64,000 nucleotides of DNA from an uncultured Christensenellaceae bacterium (GTDB lineage Bacteria > Bacillota > Clostridia > Christensenellales > Borkfalkiaceae): NCBI GenBank assembly GCA_910588645.1, contig CAJUOY010000003.1, forward strand, positions 35,276 through 99,275, written 5' to 3'. The position numbers were made by a program, and so were the translations under genes. A model generated the notes under the pieces. That model saw nothing but the letters and a program-made list of their open reading frames with translations. It had not been told where the DNA came from and did not search any database. Of this stretch, positions 1-8,302 are shown in pieces (position 1 is the first letter of the stretch; every line of letters begins with the position of its first letter).

Positions 1-1459
1 TCACATAGCGTTGATTACCTATATAAGAACGGACTCCGTCAGGGTTTCCAAGGAAGCGCAGGACAACGCGCTCGAATTTATAAAAAGTACTTACGGTGAG
101 GAATATGCCCCGGCGAACCCCAATTTCTACGCTACGAAAAAGGGCGCGCAGGACGCGCACGAGGCCATTCGTCCCATCAATCTTGCCGTAACACCCGCAA
201 GCGTAAAGGGTATACTTGATAAAAAACATTACAACATATACAAGCTCGTTTATGACAGATTTATAGCTTCGCAGATGACGGAAGCGAGTTATAACTCGAT
301 GCAGATCGAGACGGAAAGCGGCGGCGTGACCTTTAAAGCAAGCGGTAAATCGCTCTTATTTGCGGGATATACCGCGGCCTATCAGGATGCGGCCAAGGAA
401 AAGGACGACGATGAGGAAGTGGCAAAATTGCTTCCCCCGCTCGACGAAGGCGACGAACTCAACTTAAACGATTTGGCCAAGGAACAGAAGTTTACAAAGC
501 CCCCCTACCGCTATACGGACGCTTCGCTTGTAAAGGCTATGGAAGATAAGGGCATAGGCCGTCCTTCGACTTATGCTTCGATTATATCGGTTTTGAACAA
601 GCGCAAGTACGTCAGAAAGGAGGGCAAGTATATGGCTCCTACCGACGTTGCTTACGCCATAACCGATATGCTTATTAAATACTTTACGGACATTATGGAC
701 GTAGGATTTACTGCAAGAATGGAGGACGATCTGGACAAAATCGAGGAAGGCGGTTGCGATTGGCACAAGATTATAGCAGACTTTTATCCCGCGTTTTCCG
801 ATCAGCTCAAAACAGCTTCTACCGACGGAGACGAAGAGACCGATCAGATCTGTGAAAAGTGCGGCAGCGCTATGATAAGGCGCATAGGCAAATACGGCAA
901 GTATCTGGCCTGTTCCAACTATCCCGCTTGCTCAAATATCATAAGCGAAAGCGAGGCGGAAATCTCGGCTATGCGCTGTCCCAAATGCGGGGCGAATATG
1001 GTGGTTAAAAGCGGCAAATTCGGTAAATTCCTTGCTTGCCCCAATTACCCCGAATGCTCCTCTATATTGCCGATAGATGCGGAGGCTACGGAAGAAAAGT
1101 GCAAGGAGTGCGGCGCTTCTATGCTCATCAAGCACGGCAAGTACGGCAAGTATCTGGAATGCCCCAATTGTAAGGCAAAGCGTCCCGTCGTATCGGGTAA
1201 GGGCGGTGAGGAAGGCGAGAAGCTGGAAGGAAAGTGCCCCGAGTGCGGTAAGCCTATGCGCAGAATGCGCTCCAAGTCGGGCAAGATATATTACGGTTGC
1301 ACGGGTTATCCCGAGTGCAGATTCTTAAGCTGGGATATAGCCACGGGCGATAAGTGTCCCGATTGCGGCAAGTATCTGATCAAAAAAGGCAACAAAATAA
1401 AGTGTTCTGATAAGAATTGCAGTTACTCTTTGGATTTGCCGGACGAAGATGAGAATTAA
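1..1459 (+). CDS. topA: DNA topoisomerase I, 3' part (5' end outside window)
   Basis: Type IA topoisomerase that relaxes negative supercoils through a covalent 5'-phosphotyrosine. The reading frame is open from the first bases, so this is the C-terminal part. The active-site motif TYIRTDS (Tyr is the attacking residue) appears almost at once. After the remaining core come five C-terminal zinc-ribbon units (CxxC ... C-x-NYPxC style), starting near base 850, many of which carry a GKYGKY/GKFGKF stretch. Five is a generous number for this family. The gene overlaps trmFO by 11 bases, the usual neighbour in Firmicutes, suggesting one transcript. Identification is firm. Confidence 0.97.
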   Translation, partial: HIALITYIRTDSVRVSKEAQDNALEFIKSTYGEEYAPANPNFYATKKGAQDAHEAIRPINLAVTPASVKGILDKKHYNIYKLVYDRFIASQMTEASYNSMQIETESGGVTFKASGKSLLFAGYTAAYQDAAKEKDDDEEVAKLLPPLDEGDELNLNDLAKEQKFTKPPYRYTDASLVKAMEDKGIGRPSTYASIISVLNKRKYVRKEGKYMAPTDVAYAITDMLIKYFTDIMDVGFTARMEDDLDKIEEGGCDWHKIIADFYPAFSDQLKTASTDGDEETDQICEKCGSAMIRRIGKYGKYLACSNYPACSNIISESEAEISAMRCPKCGANMVVKSGKFGKFLACPNYPECSSILPIDAEATEEKCKECGASMLIKHGKYGKYLECPNCKAKRPVVSGKGGEEGEKLEGKCPECGKPMRRMRSKSGKIYYGCTGYPECRFLSWDIATGDKCPDCGKYLIKKGNKIKCSDKNCSYSLDLPDEDEN

Positions 1460-2744
1460 AGTTATAGGCGCGGGGCTTGCGGGTGCGGAAGCGGCTTACT
1501 ATCTTGCGGAGCGCGGGATAGAGGTAGACCTGTACGACATCAAGCCCGACGAGTTTACTCCCGCACACAGCGATAAAAATTTTTGCGAATTGGTGTGTTC
1601 CAATTCTTTAAAGGGCAACGATCCGTATACCAACGCTTGCGGACTTTTGAAAGAGGAAATGCGCGTCTTGGGTTCGCTCACAATGGAGGCGGCCGCGCAT
1701 ACTGCCGTCCCCGCGGGCGGCGCACTTGCCGTCGACAGGGAGAGCTTCGCAAAATACGTAACTGATAAGCTGGCTGCCAATAAGAATATAAATATTATCT
1801 GTAAAGAAATACGTGAAGTTCCCGACGAATGGAGTATAATTGCGACGGGGCCTTTGACGACCGATGCTCTTTCGGAAAGTATTTCAAACATATGCGGGGG
1901 GCAACTTCACTTTTACGACGCTTCGGCGCCAATAGTTTCAAGGGACAGTCTCGATTTCGACCATTGCTTTTTTGGCGACAGATACGGTAAGGGCGGCGAC
2001 GACTACGTCAACTGCCCTCTCAACAAGGATGAATACGACGCGTTTGTAAGAGAGCTTGTTTCGGCGGAAAGAGCTGTCTTGCACGAGTTTGAAAAGCGGG
2101 AGATATTCGAGGGCTGTATGCCTGTCGAAGTTATGGCCGCCCGCGGTGAGCAGAGCCTTCGTTTTGCGAATTTAAAGCCCGTAGGATTAAGGGACAAGGA
2201 CGGCAACCGCTTTTACGCCGTTCTGCAACTCAGAAAGGAAAATGCGGAAGGCACTGCGTACAATCTCGTAGGCTGTCAGACCAACCTCAAATGGGGAGAG
2301 CAGAAGAGAGTGTTTTCAATGATCCCCGCCCTGAAAAACGCGGACTTTCTCCGTTACGGGGTTATGCACAGAAACACTTTTATAGATTCGCCCCGATGCT
2401 TAAACATTGATTTTTCCTTAAAAGGCAATGAAAGTTTGTTCTTTGCGGGACAGATTACGGGTGTGGAAGGATACGTCGAGAGTGCGGCAAGCGGACTTTT
2501 GGCGGCTATAAATCTATATCAAAAATTACAGGGCGGAGATTTGTCCGTTCCCGATAACACTACCGTTTTGGGCGCGTTGTCGGCACATATATCCGCTCCT
2601 AACGAAAATTTTCAGCCTATGAACGCTAACTTCGGCATATTAAAGCCTTTAAATGAAATAGTAAGAGATAAAAAGCGGCGGTATGCTTTGCTTGCCGAAC
2701 GCGCCATCGAAAATATAAAGGTTTACAAGGGAACTTTATTATGA
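1449..2744 (+). CDS. trmFO: Methylenetetrahydrofolate-tRNA-(uracil-5-)-methyltransferase TrmFO
   Basis: Makes ribothymidine at position 54 of tRNA using methylene-THF and FADH2, the Gram-positive alternative to SAM-dependent TrmA. The 431-residue product starts with the dinucleotide-binding motif GAGLAGAEAA, followed by the family-typical segment around CELVCSNSLKGND and a C-terminal GQITGVEGYVESAASG block. Length is normal. The start lies inside the end of topA, so translation is probably coupled. Known of the family: TrmFO and TopA are very often neighbours. Confidence 0.97.
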   Translation: MRIKVIGAGLAGAEAAYYLAERGIEVDLYDIKPDEFTPAHSDKNFCELVCSNSLKGNDPYTNACGLLKEEMRVLGSLTMEAAAHTAVPAGGALAVDRESFAKYVTDKLAANKNINIICKEIREVPDEWSIIATGPLTTDALSESISNICGGQLHFYDASAPIVSRDSLDFDHCFFGDRYGKGGDDYVNCPLNKDEYDAFVRELVSAERAVLHEFEKREIFEGCMPVEVMAARGEQSLRFANLKPVGLRDKDGNRFYAVLQLRKENAEGTAYNLVGCQTNLKWGEQKRVFSMIPALKNADFLRYGVMHRNTFIDSPRCLNIDFSLKGNESLFFAGQITGVEGYVESAASGLLAAINLYQKLQGGDLSVPDNTTVLGALSAHISAPNENFQPMNANFGILKPLNEIVRDKKRRYALLAERAIENIKVYKGTLL

Positions 2745-2758
2745 TTTTAAAGGGACAG

Positions 2759-2786
2759 CCGATAAGCTTTTTTTTATCGGTCCGGC
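2759..2786 (+). other. Small inverted repeat between trmFO and the next gene
   Basis: CCGATAA and TTATCGG face each other across a T-rich loop just after trmFO. No U-tract follows, so it is a poor terminator. It could be an mRNA-stability hairpin. Confidence 0.3.
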
Positions 2787-2804
2787 ATCTATTAAATAGT
2801 TGCT

Positions 2805-3260
2805 ATGAAATTGCGCGAGCGGCTCGTTATGGAGCGGGTGGCGGAATTGGAAGAAAAGTTTTCCGATATGCCGCTTGAAACGGCCGAGAAAATTTTGACC
2901 GATAGAGGAATGATTAACGAAACAGGATTTTTTTCGAGGGAAGGCGATATTTTCGGCGGAAAAATAGTTTCGTTTGAAAACGCGGATATTTATATTTTCG
3001 GAGCCGGCCGTGAAATTTCAGGCGACGGCCACGGGCTTAAAATCAAAGTTTATCCTTTGAAAATAGACGTATATGCCGAAATATATGACGGCGTTGACAT
3101 AGGTAAAGCCGTTGCGGCCTATAAACTCGACGGCGCGCTTTTTAATTTTATCGATAAAAAAGATCTCATAAAAGATTACGAAGCGAACAAGCAATTTGTA
3201 TATTTAAAGACCGATAAAAAGAATTTTGTACGCTCCGCTTTCGGTTTTAAAATTAAATAA
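2805..3260 (+). CDS. Hypothetical protein, 151 aa
   Basis: I do not recognise this protein. It is soluble, without signal peptide or membrane helix. The first 30 residues are charged and probably helical (MKLRERLVMERVAELEEK), the rest looks like alternating beta strands rich in Ile, Tyr and Asp (DIYIFGAGREISGDG, KIDVYAEIYDG). A second in-frame ATG lies 8 codons in, so the start is uncertain. It has the same base composition as its neighbours and sits between trmFO and hslVU, so it is probably a resident gene rather than a recent import. Confidence 0.7.
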   Translation: MKLRERLVMERVAELEEKFSDMPLETAEKILTDRGMINETGFFSREGDIFGGKIVSFENADIYIFGAGREISGDGHGLKIKVYPLKIDVYAEIYDGVDIGKAVAAYKLDGALFNFIDKKDLIKDYEANKQFVYLKTDKKNFVRSAFGFKIK

Positions 3261-3299
3261 GCAGTTTATATATAAATATAAGATCTTAAAAATATTGGT

Positions 3300-3319
3300 A
3301 CGGCGATATAATCCGCCGT
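3300..3319 (+). promoter_or_regulatory. Dyad around a TATAAT box before hslV
   Basis: ACGGCG (3300-3305) and CGCCGT (3314-3319) flank an 8-base core that contains TATAAT (3307-3312), the best -10 candidate for hslVU. No good -35 box sits 17 bases upstream. A repressor on this dyad would cover the -10 box, but it could also be a plain mRNA hairpin. Confidence 0.4.
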
Positions 3320-3338
3320 TTCGACAAAGGAGTTGGAT

Positions 3339-3875
3339 ATGACTGAATTCCACGCAACGACAATATGCGCCGTAAAGAGAAACGGCAAAACCGCTATTGC
3401 GGGCGACGGACAGGTCACTATGGGCGAGAACGTAATTTTTAAAAATTCCGCCCAGAAAGTGAGGAGAATTTACGGCGGCAAAGTTATACTCGGATTTGCG
3501 GGTTCTGTAGCGGACGCGTTTTCGCTCAGTGAAAAGTTCGAGGGGATGTTGAATAAATTTTCAGGAAATCTTATGCGCTCTGCGGTTGAGCTTGCCGAGC
3601 TGTGGCGCTCGGATAAAGCCGTAAGAAAACTGGAAGCGTTGATGATTGTCGCCGATACCGAAACGCTTTTGATTGTTTCAGGCACGGGCGAGGTAATAGA
3701 ACCCGACGACGGCATTGCCGCGATAGGAAGCGGCGGCAATTACGCTTTGGCGGCGGCGCGCGCTCTTTATCAGAACACCGACTTTTCGGCCGAAGAAGTG
3801 GCGCGTAAGTCTTTGAAGATCGCAAGCGAAATATGCGTGTACACCAACGATAATATCAAATGCGAGGTATTGTGA
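3339..3875 (+). CDS. hslV: ATP-dependent protease proteolytic subunit HslV (ClpQ/CodW)
   Basis: Threonine-type peptidase forming the double hexameric core of the HslVU protease. The ATG at 3339 is preferred because AAAGGAG (3326-3332) lies 6 bases upstream; an in-frame TTG two codons earlier overlaps that site. The protein has the conserved AGDGQVTMG, GFAGSVADAF, VSGTGEVIEPDDG and AIGSGGNYALAA motifs. Like Bacillus CodW it begins with a short N-terminal piece (MTEFHA) before the TTI that aligns with Thr1 of E. coli HslV. It is followed, almost touching, by hslU. Confidence 0.96.
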   Translation: MTEFHATTICAVKRNGKTAIAGDGQVTMGENVIFKNSAQKVRRIYGGKVILGFAGSVADAFSLSEKFEGMLNKFSGNLMRSAVELAELWRSDKAVRKLEALMIVADTETLLIVSGTGEVIEPDDGIAAIGSGGNYALAAARALYQNTDFSAEEVARKSLKIASEICVYTNDNIKCEVL

Positions 3876-3877
3876 TC

Positions 3878-5188
3878 ATGAATTTAACACCCAAACAGAT
3901 CGTACACGAGTTAAACAAATATATCATCGGACAGGAAGAGGCTAAAAAGGCCGTTGCCATAGCGCTGCGCAACCGTTACAGAAGGAGTATGCTTTCGCCC
4001 TCGCTTCAGGATGAAATTACCCCTAAGAATATTATTATGAAAGGCCCTACCGGCGTGGGCAAGACCGAGATCGCAAGGCGACTTGCAAAGCTGGTTAAAG
4101 CGCCCTTTATCAAGGTGGAGGCGACGAAGTATACCGAGGTCGGTTACGTCGGCAGGGACGTGGAATCTATGGTCAGGGATCTTGCCGAGTGCGCCATACG
4201 CCTTGTCAAAGAGGAAAAGACGCAGGAGGTAAGCTATAAGGCCACCGCCGTTGCGGAAAGGCGTATAGCCAAAATTCTTGCGGAGATGAAAAAGGACGAG
4301 CGCGGCGAGACTGCAAAGGCCGTGTTCGAAGATAAGCTGGTCGAGGAAATTCACGAGGGTAAATACGACAATACCGTTATAGAGATCGAAGTCAACGATA
4401 TGCCCAAGCCTTTGGAACTGTCGCCGGGCAGCGGCGCGGCTATAGATCTTGGCTCGATCTTCGGCGGAATGGGCATCAATAAAAAGAAGAAGCGCAAGAT
4501 CTCCGTACGCGAGGCAAAGAACCTGATCGTCGCGGAGGAAGCCGATAAACTTATAGACAACGACGCCGTAAACGCAGAGGCAATGCGCCGCGCGGAAAAC
4601 GACGGAATTATTTTTATAGACGAAATAGATAAAATAGCTGGCAAAGGAAATCAGGGCGCGGACGTCTCGCGCGAAGGCGTTCAACGCGATATATTGCCCA
4701 TTGTAGAGGGCTGTACGGTAATGACTAAGTACGGTCCTGTCAAGACCGATTATATTCTTTTTATTGCGGCGGGCGCGTTCCATGTAAGCAAGGTTGAAGA
4801 TCTTATTCCCGAATTGCAGGGCAGGTTCCCCATTCAGGTTGAGTTGAAGAGCCTTACGAAAGAGGATTTTATTAATATCCTCACCCAGCCTCAAAACGCC
4901 ATAACGACGCAGTATTCCGCTCTGTTGGCGGTTGATAATATCGACCTGCATTTTACAGAGGACGCGATAGAAAAGATAGCGGAAATTTCCGCTGATATAA
5001 ACGATACCTCCGAGGATATAGGCGCGAGACGTCTGCATACCGTTATGGAAAGATTGTTGGAGGATATCTCATTCAATGCGGGCGGCAACGATTATCCCGT
5101 AGTCCCCGTCAACATTAACAGCAAGTACGTAGAGGAACATCTAGAAAACATTACAAGAAACCGCGATCTCAAAAAATACGTGCTTTAA
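3878..5188 (+). CDS. hslU: ATP-dependent protease ATPase subunit HslU (ClpY/CodX)
   Basis: AAA+ unfoldase that feeds substrates into HslV. It opens with the conserved LTPKQIVHELNKYIIGQ segment, has Walker A GPTGVGKT near residue 56 and Walker B FIDEIDKI near residue 247, and ends in KKYVL, the C-terminal tail type that docks into HslV. I chose the ATG at 3878; GTG at 3872 and ATG at 3860 are in frame but would overlap hslV without gaining conserved sequence. Of the usual 436-440 residue length. Two-gene operon with hslV; the codY gene common beside it in Bacilli is absent. Confidence 0.96.
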   Translation: MNLTPKQIVHELNKYIIGQEEAKKAVAIALRNRYRRSMLSPSLQDEITPKNIIMKGPTGVGKTEIARRLAKLVKAPFIKVEATKYTEVGYVGRDVESMVRDLAECAIRLVKEEKTQEVSYKATAVAERRIAKILAEMKKDERGETAKAVFEDKLVEEIHEGKYDNTVIEIEVNDMPKPLELSPGSGAAIDLGSIFGGMGINKKKKRKISVREAKNLIVAEEADKLIDNDAVNAEAMRRAENDGIIFIDEIDKIAGKGNQGADVSREGVQRDILPIVEGCTVMTKYGPVKTDYILFIAAGAFHVSKVEDLIPELQGRFPIQVELKSLTKEDFINILTQPQNAITTQYSALLAVDNIDLHFTEDAIEKIAEISADINDTSEDIGARRLHTVMERLLEDISFNAGGNDYPVVPVNINSKYVEEHLENITRNRDLKKYVL

Positions 5189-5202
5189 TTCGGTGAACGA
5201 CT

Positions 5203-6450
5203 ATGATAAATATACCCAAGGGCACAAAGGACGTTCTGCCCTCGCAATCCTATAAATGGCAATATATCGAGGATGCCGCAAGAGACGTTGCGCGCGTCTT
5301 TAATTTCAAGGAAGTGCGCACGCCCGTGTTCGAGCATACGGAGCTGTTTCTCCGCGGCGTCGGCGAAACCACCGACGTGGTCAATAAAGAGATGTATACC
5401 TTCGAGGACAAAGGCGGCCGCTCTATGACTTTAAAGCCTGAAGGCACTGCCGGCGTTGCGAGAATGTTTATAGAAAACGGACTTGCAAATTCCCCGTTGC
5501 CTGTTAAAACCTACTATATAACCCCGGCGTTCAGATATGAAAGGCCTCAGGCGGGAAGACTGCGCGAGTTTCATCAGTTCGGTTTCGAGGCGTTCGGCTC
5601 CGCCTCGCCCGAGACGGACGCGGAAGTGATATTCGCCGCGTCGTCCTTTCTTGACAGACTCGGGCTTAAAGGGGTAAAACTCGAATTAAATTCGATTGGC
5701 TGCCCCATATGCCGCAACGAATACAATACCGCGCTCAAAAAATACTTTGAACCTCATCTTAAAGATATGTGCGAGACCTGTCGCGTAAGGTTCGAAAAAA
5801 ATCCTCTTCGTATGCTTGACTGCAAGGAAGAGGGTTGTAAAAAAATTACGGCCGGCGCGCCTAAAATTCTCGATTACCTTTGCGAAGATTGTAACAATCA
5901 CTTTGAAAGCGTAAAGTCTCTCTTATCTGCCCAAGGGTTGGAATTTATCGTTAATCCACGCATAGTAAGGGGGTTGGACTACTACACGCGTACCGTGTTC
6001 GAGTTTATTTCGGGCGATATAGGATCGCAAAGCGCCGTCTGCGCAGGCGGAAGATACGACAACCTTTTAAAGGAACTTGGCGGCGCTGATCTTCCCGCAA
6101 TAGGTTTTGCGGCGGGTATCGAGAGGTTGCTTTTGCTTATGGAAAATACTTCCGCAAAAATGCCCGACGAACAAACGCCTGTAATCTATCTTGCGGGTAT
6201 GGACGCAAGATCGCGCGCGGAATGCTTTAAAATTGCGACATATCTGCGGGGCAAAGGGCTCTGTGCGGAGATAGATCATATGTCGAGGAGTGTGAAAGCG
6301 CAGATGAAGTACGCCGATAAAATAGGTGCACGGAACGTGGCGGTTATAGGCGAAACGGAGCTTGAACTCGGCGAGGTCAACGTAAAGCGTATGTCGGACG
6401 GATTTACCGAAAAGGTTAAAATCCAAGACTTATACACATACTTAAAATAA
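5203..6450 (+). CDS. hisS: Histidine--tRNA ligase
   Basis: Class II aminoacyl-tRNA synthetase charging tRNA-His. Starts with the family signature IPKGTKDVLP and carries the motif 2 region (FRYERPQAGRLREFHQFGFE), the His-binding block VRGLDYYTRTVFEF near residue 250 and the motif 3 arginine in GFAAGIERL. A C-terminal anticodon-binding domain follows. 415 residues, normal. It lies 14 bases after hslU with only a weak ribosome site (GGTGA), suggesting cotranscription. Confidence 0.97.
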   Translation: MINIPKGTKDVLPSQSYKWQYIEDAARDVARVFNFKEVRTPVFEHTELFLRGVGETTDVVNKEMYTFEDKGGRSMTLKPEGTAGVARMFIENGLANSPLPVKTYYITPAFRYERPQAGRLREFHQFGFEAFGSASPETDAEVIFAASSFLDRLGLKGVKLELNSIGCPICRNEYNTALKKYFEPHLKDMCETCRVRFEKNPLRMLDCKEEGCKKITAGAPKILDYLCEDCNNHFESVKSLLSAQGLEFIVNPRIVRGLDYYTRTVFEFISGDIGSQSAVCAGGRYDNLLKELGGADLPAIGFAAGIERLLLLMENTSAKMPDEQTPVIYLAGMDARSRAECFKIATYLRGKGLCAEIDHMSRSVKAQMKYADKIGARNVAVIGETELELGEVNVKRMSDGFTEKVKIQDLYTYLK

Positions 6451-6475
6451 CAAATACTTAAGGAGAATTATTATT

Positions 6476-6787
6476 ATGGAACAGGTAAACAAGGAAAAAT
6501 TCGACGAGCTTTTGAAGGGGGACAAGCCGGTCGTTTGCGATTTTTACGCGACCTGGTGCGGACCTTGCAGAATGCTTGCTCCGGTATTGGAAGAGATGTC
6601 GGCAAAATACGGCGATAAGGCCGTATTCGTAAAGGTGGACGTGGACGACAATCCCGAGCTTTCTGTCAGATACGGAATTATGTCTATTCCCTATGTGGCG
6701 GTGTTCGAGAACGGCGGTCTTAAAGACAAGAGCGTAGGCTATATGTCCAAATCGGAAGCCGATGAATTTTTGGCTAAAAATCTTTAA
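6476..6787 (+). CDS. trxA: Thioredoxin
   Basis: Small cytoplasmic disulfide reductant, 103 residues. Has the active site W27-CGPC-R and the cis-Pro segment MSIPYVAVF. A strong ribosome site (AAGGAG) lies 9 bases before the ATG. It is the last gene before a strong terminator. No thioredoxin reductase is nearby. Confidence 0.97.
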   Translation: MEQVNKEKFDELLKGDKPVVCDFYATWCGPCRMLAPVLEEMSAKYGDKAVFVKVDVDDNPELSVRYGIMSIPYVAVFENGGLKDKSVGYMSKSEADEFLAKNL

Positions 6788-6805
6788 TTCGAAAATTAAA
6801 CCGTC

Positions 6806-6845
6806 GGGCGGCGGCGCATATTGCGCCGCCGCCCGTATTATATCT
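6806..6845 (+). terminator. Rho-independent terminator after trxA
   Basis: A 13-base-pair GC-rich stem, GGGCGGCGGCGCA (6806-6818) with TGCGCCGCCGCCC (6822-6834), loop TAT, followed by a T-rich tail (GTATTATAT). Confidence 0.85.
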
Positions 6846-6851
6846 TCCAAG

Positions 6852-6899
6852 AAAATACGATAGATTTTACGGTGTAAAATTACGGGACGATCGTATTTT
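6852..6899 (+). repeat. Nested inverted repeat upstream of glyA
   Basis: Outer arms AAAATACGAT (6852-6861) and ATCGTATTTT (6890-6899) enclose an inner hairpin ATTTTAC/GTAAAAT (6864-6870 and 6874-6880). It lies between the trxA terminator and the glyA promoter, outside the predicted glyA mRNA. Confidence 0.55.
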
Positions 6900-6942
6900 A
6901 AAAATTTGTTATCATTGCGACTAAAATTTCATAATTATATCA

Positions 6943-6971
6943 TTGAATATTGCCTTTCGGCGTGATACAAT
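6943..6971 (+). promoter_or_regulatory. Sigma-A promoter of glyA
   Basis: TTGAAT (6943-6948) and TACAAT (6966-6971) with exactly 17 bases between. Predicted start of transcription about 6978, giving a 32-base leader with a GGAG ribosome site before glyA. Confidence 0.75.
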
Positions 6972-7009
6972 ATATAAAAACATTGGGCCTTGCCCGAACG
7001 GAGTTTTAA

Positions 7010-8260
<1,251 letters not shown>

Positions 8261-8268
8261 TTATCGAT

Positions 8269-8302
8269 AAAAAAAGCGAGGCTGTAAGCCTCGCTTTTTT
8301 TT
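8269..8302. terminator. Bidirectional terminator between glyA and the convergent kinase gene
   Basis: AGCGAGGCT (8275-8283) pairs with AGCCTCGCT (8287-8295), loop GTA, with an A-run before and a T-run after. It can end transcription from both sides and its last bases touch the kinase stop codon. Confidence 0.9.

Noticed and set aside
2759..2786. Hairpin after trmFO as a terminator
   Set aside because: Stem of only seven pairs, T-run in the loop rather than after the stem.
3911..5038. Long minus-strand open frame opposite hslU
   Set aside because: Shadow of the conserved hslU codons; no ribosome site and no recognisable protein.
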